Below, one piece after another: positions 5,207 through 8,379 of a stretch of DNA of 8,379 nt (position 1 is the stretch's first letter; every line of letters begins with the position of its first letter). Origin of the DNA: JALHST01 sp038316335 (GTDB lineage: Bacteria; Bacteroidota; Bacteroidia; Flavobacteriales; Flavobacteriaceae); contig JBBQAM010000093.1 of assembly GCA_038316335.1 (NCBI GenBank), positions 1 through 8,379 of the forward strand, written 5' to 3'. The position numbers and the translations under genes are program-made. The notes beneath the pieces were generated by a model that made no database searches, had not been told where the DNA came from, and worked only from the letters and a program-made list of their open reading frames with translations.

Positions 5207-7117
5207 ATCATGCAAAAATGAATTATTCGAACGGAATTGAATTTCATCATTGCTGTCTTCACTTAACGTAGTTCTGGAGAACCTATTTTCCCTGGGCCCT
5301 TCCTTTAAATCGACCCCCTGCCTTTTATAGGCGGGTTCCTTTTCAATTTCATCAATATTATTTAAACTATTCTGGAATTTATAATTAAAGTCCTTTAACT
5401 TTTTTCTGCGCACATCGGCCCGTTGCTTCAACAATTCTTCCAAAGGGGTATCCATCGGATCGATTTCCTTTGATTCCTGGGCAGATACCTCATTATCCGC
5501 TACGGCTATTACCTTTTTTTCAAAGACCAATTCGTCCTCAATAATTTTAGGATCAAACTCTTCGGCCTTTGACTTAGCACCCGTCAACCTATTTTCCAAT
5601 TCCATATAATCATCTAGACTGTACCGGGTTTCTCCTTCCTTGTTGTATTCCAACACCGGAATCACCTCGATATGTTCCTTCACATCCATATTCTTTAGTT
5701 CATCGTCCAAATTAAACGTAACTACATTTTCACGTTCATCCTCCTCTTTGTTCTGCATATTCAAGGGCATATCGAAACTTATTACAAATTGATCATCTTC
5801 AACCGACGCTTCAATTTCCTGGGGGTCTACCACTTCTATATCGCTAAGCGTCTCTTTGGACTGGATGATTACAAAGTCGTCTTCCGAGAATTTCTTTGCA
5901 ATGACTTCTTCATAAAAAACATTAAAATTTTTAATATACTTTGAAGTAGGAATAAGTTCCATTGAATCTTCCTCCACAAGAAGTTGTTTCGTTTCGGAAA
6001 CTTCCAGCACGTCATCCTCTTCCAATAGTTGATGTACAATAGGACGCGCGCTTAAATTATGTACTGCCTTTTGTTCGTCTTCAAGGGTATGGATAATTTT
6101 TTTTGATTCGGTGTTCACGATATCGTCTTGTTGGTCAATGTGAAATCCCGTGGCGATTACCGTTACGGCTATCGCCTCTCCCAATTCAGAATCCTCGCCT
6201 ACCCCCATGATGATATTGGCACCATGTCCCGCTTCGATTTGAATATGATCATTGATTTCCCCAATTTCGTCAATGGTAATTTCCTTAGAGCCTGAAACGA
6301 TGAGCAACAATACATTTTTAGCACCGGAAATCTTATTATCGTTTAACAATGGTGAATCGAGGGCCTTCATGATTGCCTCGTTCGCCCTGGCAGATCCAGA
6401 GGCAATGGCTGATCCCATAATTGCCGTTCCGCTATTTGATAGCACCGTCTTGGCATCACGCAAATCGATATTCTGCGTATAATGGTGCGTTATTACCTCG
6501 GCGATACCACGGGCTGCGGTCGCCAATACTTCATCAGCCTTCGAAAAACCTGCCTTAAAACCGAGATTACCATAGACTTCCCGGAGCTTATTATTGTTAA
6601 TGACGATGAGCGAATCTACGTTACTACGTAATTTTTCAATGCCTAATTGAGCCTGTTGACACCGCATTTTACCTTCAAATTGGAAGGGCATGGTCACAAT
6701 TCCTACGGTGAGTATATCCAATTCCTTGGCAAGTCGGGCAATGACCGGAGCAGCACCAGTACCTGTTCCCCCACCCATGCCTGCAGTAATGAATACCATT
6801 TTCGTGGTATGATCTAACATATTTTTTATGTCCTCAAGGCTTTCGATTGCCGCCTGCTCCCCTACTTCAGGATTGGCCCCGGCTCCGAGGCCTTCTGTTA
6901 GCGAAACGCCCAATTGAATTTTTACGGGCACAGGACTGTTATTGAGTGCCTGTGAATCGGTATTAAGGATGACAAAATCAACCCCGTTAATACCGGCCTG
7001 GAACATATGGTTTATGGCGTTACTTCCTCCGCCACCGACTCCAATGACCTTTATTACATTGCTTTGATTCTTGGGTAGATCAAATGCGATTCCTTCAAAT
7101 TCGGTGTTGTTGCTCAT
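5195..7117 (-). CDS. ftsZ: Cell division protein FtsZ with long C-terminal extension
   Basis: This tubulin-like GTPase polymerises into the division ring. Visible motifs are GGGGSNAI (residues 28-35), NTDSQAL (52-58), the tubulin signature GGGTGTG (115-121) that binds GTP phosphates, and the T7 catalytic loop NIDLRD (216-221), which keeps Asn, Asp and Asp. The GTPase and C-terminal core domains end near residue 330. Residues about 330-640 form an acidic, low-complexity tail, then a basic segment (RADVRRKKLKDFNYKF, about 566-581) and the terminal peptide NNSFLHDNVD. At 640 residues it is far longer than E. coli FtsZ (383), but long tails are usual in Flavobacteriia. The tail presumably carries the FtsA-binding peptide at its end. 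It starts 46 bases after the ftsA stop, so the two are probably co-transcribed, and it is followed by a strong terminator. Confidence 0.98.
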   Translation of the reverse strand: MSNNTEFEGIAFDLPKNQSNVIKVIGVGGGGSNAINHMFQAGINGVDFVILNTDSQALNNSPVPVKIQLGVSLTEGLGAGANPEVGEQAAIESLEDIKNMLDHTTKMVFITAGMGGGTGTGAAPVIARLAKELDILTVGIVTMPFQFEGKMRCQQAQLGIEKLRSNVDSLIVINNNKLREVYGNLGFKAGFSKADEVLATAARGIAEVITHHYTQNIDLRDAKTVLSNSGTAIMGSAIASGSARANEAIMKALDSPLLNDNKISGAKNVLLLIVSGSKEITIDEIGEINDHIQIEAGHGANIIMGVGEDSELGEAIAVTVIATGFHIDQQDDIVNTESKKIIHTLEDEQKAVHNLSARPIVHQLLEEDDVLEVSETKQLLVEEDSMELIPTSKYIKNFNVFYEEVIAKKFSEDDFVIIQSKETLSDIEVVDPQEIEASVEDDQFVISFDMPLNMQNKEEDERENVVTFNLDDELKNMDVKEHIEVIPVLEYNKEGETRYSLDDYMELENRLTGAKSKAEEFDPKIIEDELVFEKKVIAVADNEVSAQESKEIDPMDTPLEELLKQRADVRRKKLKDFNYKFQNSLNNIDEIEKEPAYKRQGVDLKEGPRENRFSRTTLSEDSNDEIQFRSNNSFLHDNVD

Positions 7118-7163
7118 ACTCTTTAAATTACTGGTTATGTTTTATTTTTTACTTGGGGTATTC

Positions 7164-8379
7164 CTATTCGGCATTGTCTAGGAAATCCTTTAACGCCTCG
7201 GACCATTTATCAAAAACTGATTTCCTTTCCCGTTTTGGGGTGCCTTTAGTCGATAGGTCTGGAGTATCGCCATGATCGGCGAACACAAGTTCCTTTTCTT
7301 TTGCCTTGTTATCCATGGCGATTGGTGCACGGCGTTTGTTTTTGACCGCATTCATCAAGAGCCCGACTGCCGTGGCATATAACGGACTTGCCACATCATC
7401 ATCAGAATCTCCCGCCAGATGCTCGTTAGGATATCCGATTCTTGTATCCATACCGGTTATGTACTCTACCAATTGCTTTAGGTGCTTCAATTGACTACCA
7501 CCACCCGTTAGGACAATACCGGCGATGAGCTTCTTTTTTTGCTCTTCATGTCCATAATTCTTGATCTCGACATACACCTGTTCAACAATTTCAACAACAC
7601 GGGCATGAATAATCTTTGAAAGATTTTTAAGGGTTATTTCCTTCGGTTCCCTTCCACGTAAGCCAGGAATCGAAACGATTTCATTATCCTTATTTTCGCC
7701 TGGCCAAGCAGAACCAAATTTTATCTTTAATAGTTCGGCCTGTTTCTCAATGATCGAACAGCCCTCCTTTATATCTTCGGTGATAACGCCTCCACCAAAC
7801 GGTATTACCGCAGTATGCCGAATAATACCATCTTTAAAAATTGCAAGATCGGTCGTACCTCCGCCGATATCGATCAAGGCCACCCCTGCCTCTTTCTCTT
7901 CTTGGCTTAATACGGCTTCTGAGGACGCCAACGGTTCGAGGGTGATATTCCCTAAATTCAAACCGGCGCTTTTTATGCAACGGCCTACATTCTTTATAGA
8001 GGATACCTGCCCGACGACCACATGAAAATTAGCCTCTAAGCGACCCCCGTACATTCCTATGGGCTGTTTAATCTCCGCCTGCCCGTCAACCTTGTATTCT
8101 TGCGGTAGCACATGTATAATTTCTTCCCCTGGCAACATCACCAATTTATAAACCTGATTGCACAGCTTGTCAAGATCGTCCTCATTGATAACCTCCTCTG
8201 AATCAACCCTGGTGATGTAATCGCTATGTTGCAGACTACGTATGTGCTGGCCAGCAATTCCAACGACCACCGAACTGATTTTCAAACCAGAATTCGCTTC
8301 GGCTTCCTCAACGGCTTGTTGAATCGATTTTATCGTTTGCGTTATGTTATTGACAACGCCACGGTGTACCCCCAAACTT
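7164..8379 (-). CDS. ftsA: Cell division protein FtsA, 5' end cut by window
   Basis: This actin-like ATPase tethers FtsZ to the membrane. The visible fragment begins within SLGVHRGVV, so roughly 40 N-terminal residues, including the first phosphate loop, lie beyond the edge. The TTG at 8375 is an internal Leu codon, not a start. Visible features are the SHS2 (1C) region, ending near PIGMYGGRLEANFHVVVG, the phosphate-2 motif ALIDIGGGTTDLAIF (about 166-180 of the fragment), and the adenosine-binding motif IVLTGGGSQLKHL (about 287-299). The last residues, KSVFDKWSEALKDFLDNAE, form an amphipathic helix expected to insert in the inner membrane. The gene is the penultimate member of the division/cell-wall cluster and is followed by ftsZ after 46 bases. 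Confidence 0.97.
   Translation of the reverse strand, partial: SLGVHRGVVNNITQTIKSIQQAVEEAEANSGLKISSVVVGIAGQHIRSLQHSDYITRVDSEEVINEDDLDKLCNQVYKLVMLPGEEIIHVLPQEYKVDGQAEIKQPIGMYGGRLEANFHVVVGQVSSIKNVGRCIKSAGLNLGNITLEPLASSEAVLSQEEKEAGVALIDIGGGTTDLAIFKDGIIRHTAVIPFGGGVITEDIKEGCSIIEKQAELLKIKFGSAWPGENKDNEIVSIPGLRGREPKEITLKNLSKIIHARVVEIVEQVYVEIKNYGHEEQKKKLIAGIVLTGGGSQLKHLKQLVEYITGMDTRIGYPNEHLAGDSDDDVASPLYATAVGLLMNAVKNKRRAPIAMDNKAKEKELVFADHGDTPDLSTKGTPKRERKSVFDKWSEALKDFLDNAE

Noticed and set aside
8373..8375. TTG as the ftsA start codon
   Set aside because: It falls inside the conserved SLGVHRG segment of FtsA. The real N-terminus with the first ATP-binding loop lies beyond the window.

Overview
The window looks like a chromosomal segment from a member of the Bacteroidota, most likely a flavobacterium. 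The evidence is a 640-residue FtsZ with a roughly 310-residue acidic tail ending in SFLHDNVD, the order ftsA-ftsZ-yqeY, a tRNA-Arg with a D-loop/T-loop pattern I associate with this phylum, weak or absent Shine-Dalgarno sequences, and a DUF4199 membrane protein. The genus cannot be read from this window.

The right half (about 4560-8379, minus strand) is core genome. It holds the 3' part of ftsA (5' end cut by the window edge), then ftsZ, a strong hairpin/U-tract terminator, yqeY, and a tRNA-Arg(UCG) 13 bases after the yqeY stop. FtsA and FtsZ are the membrane tether and tubulin-like polymer of the division ring. YqeY is a small conserved protein of unclear role with a tRNA-amidotransferase-like domain.

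The tRNA marks the core/accessory boundary. The last 22 bases around its 3' end recur about 450 bp away at 4096-4127, split by a 10-base insertion, as expected for an attachment-site duplication. Between the two copies lies a tandem array of a 96-97 bp unit (3.8 copies), followed by a 19-bp inverted repeat and the tRNA-side terminator hairpin.

The left half (1-4095) is accessory and AT-rich. Its genes are all on the plus strand: an unrecognised 193-residue protein, a serine hydrolase/beta-lactamase-family lipoprotein, and a DUF4199 membrane protein. Each gene is followed, and the first is also preceded, by a long imperfect palindrome. The right flank of each palindrome carries a GTT-containing box (GTTGGC, GTTGGC, GTTAGC, GTTGTA). 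This resembles an integron-like cassette layout, although no integrase is visible. Two of the boxes are followed, at exactly the same 14-base distance, by copies of a sequence resembling an insertion-sequence end. The left edge holds the N-terminus of an IS1182-type transposase, and a wHTH (possibly Mrr_N-like) gene remnant lies at 1107-1232.

The serine hydrolase is split. An ATG-started lipoprotein signal peptide (1277) is out of frame by one base with the mature enzyme, and the join is a run of eight T at 1346-1353. This is a sequencing or assembly error, a fresh pseudogene, or a phase-variable switch.
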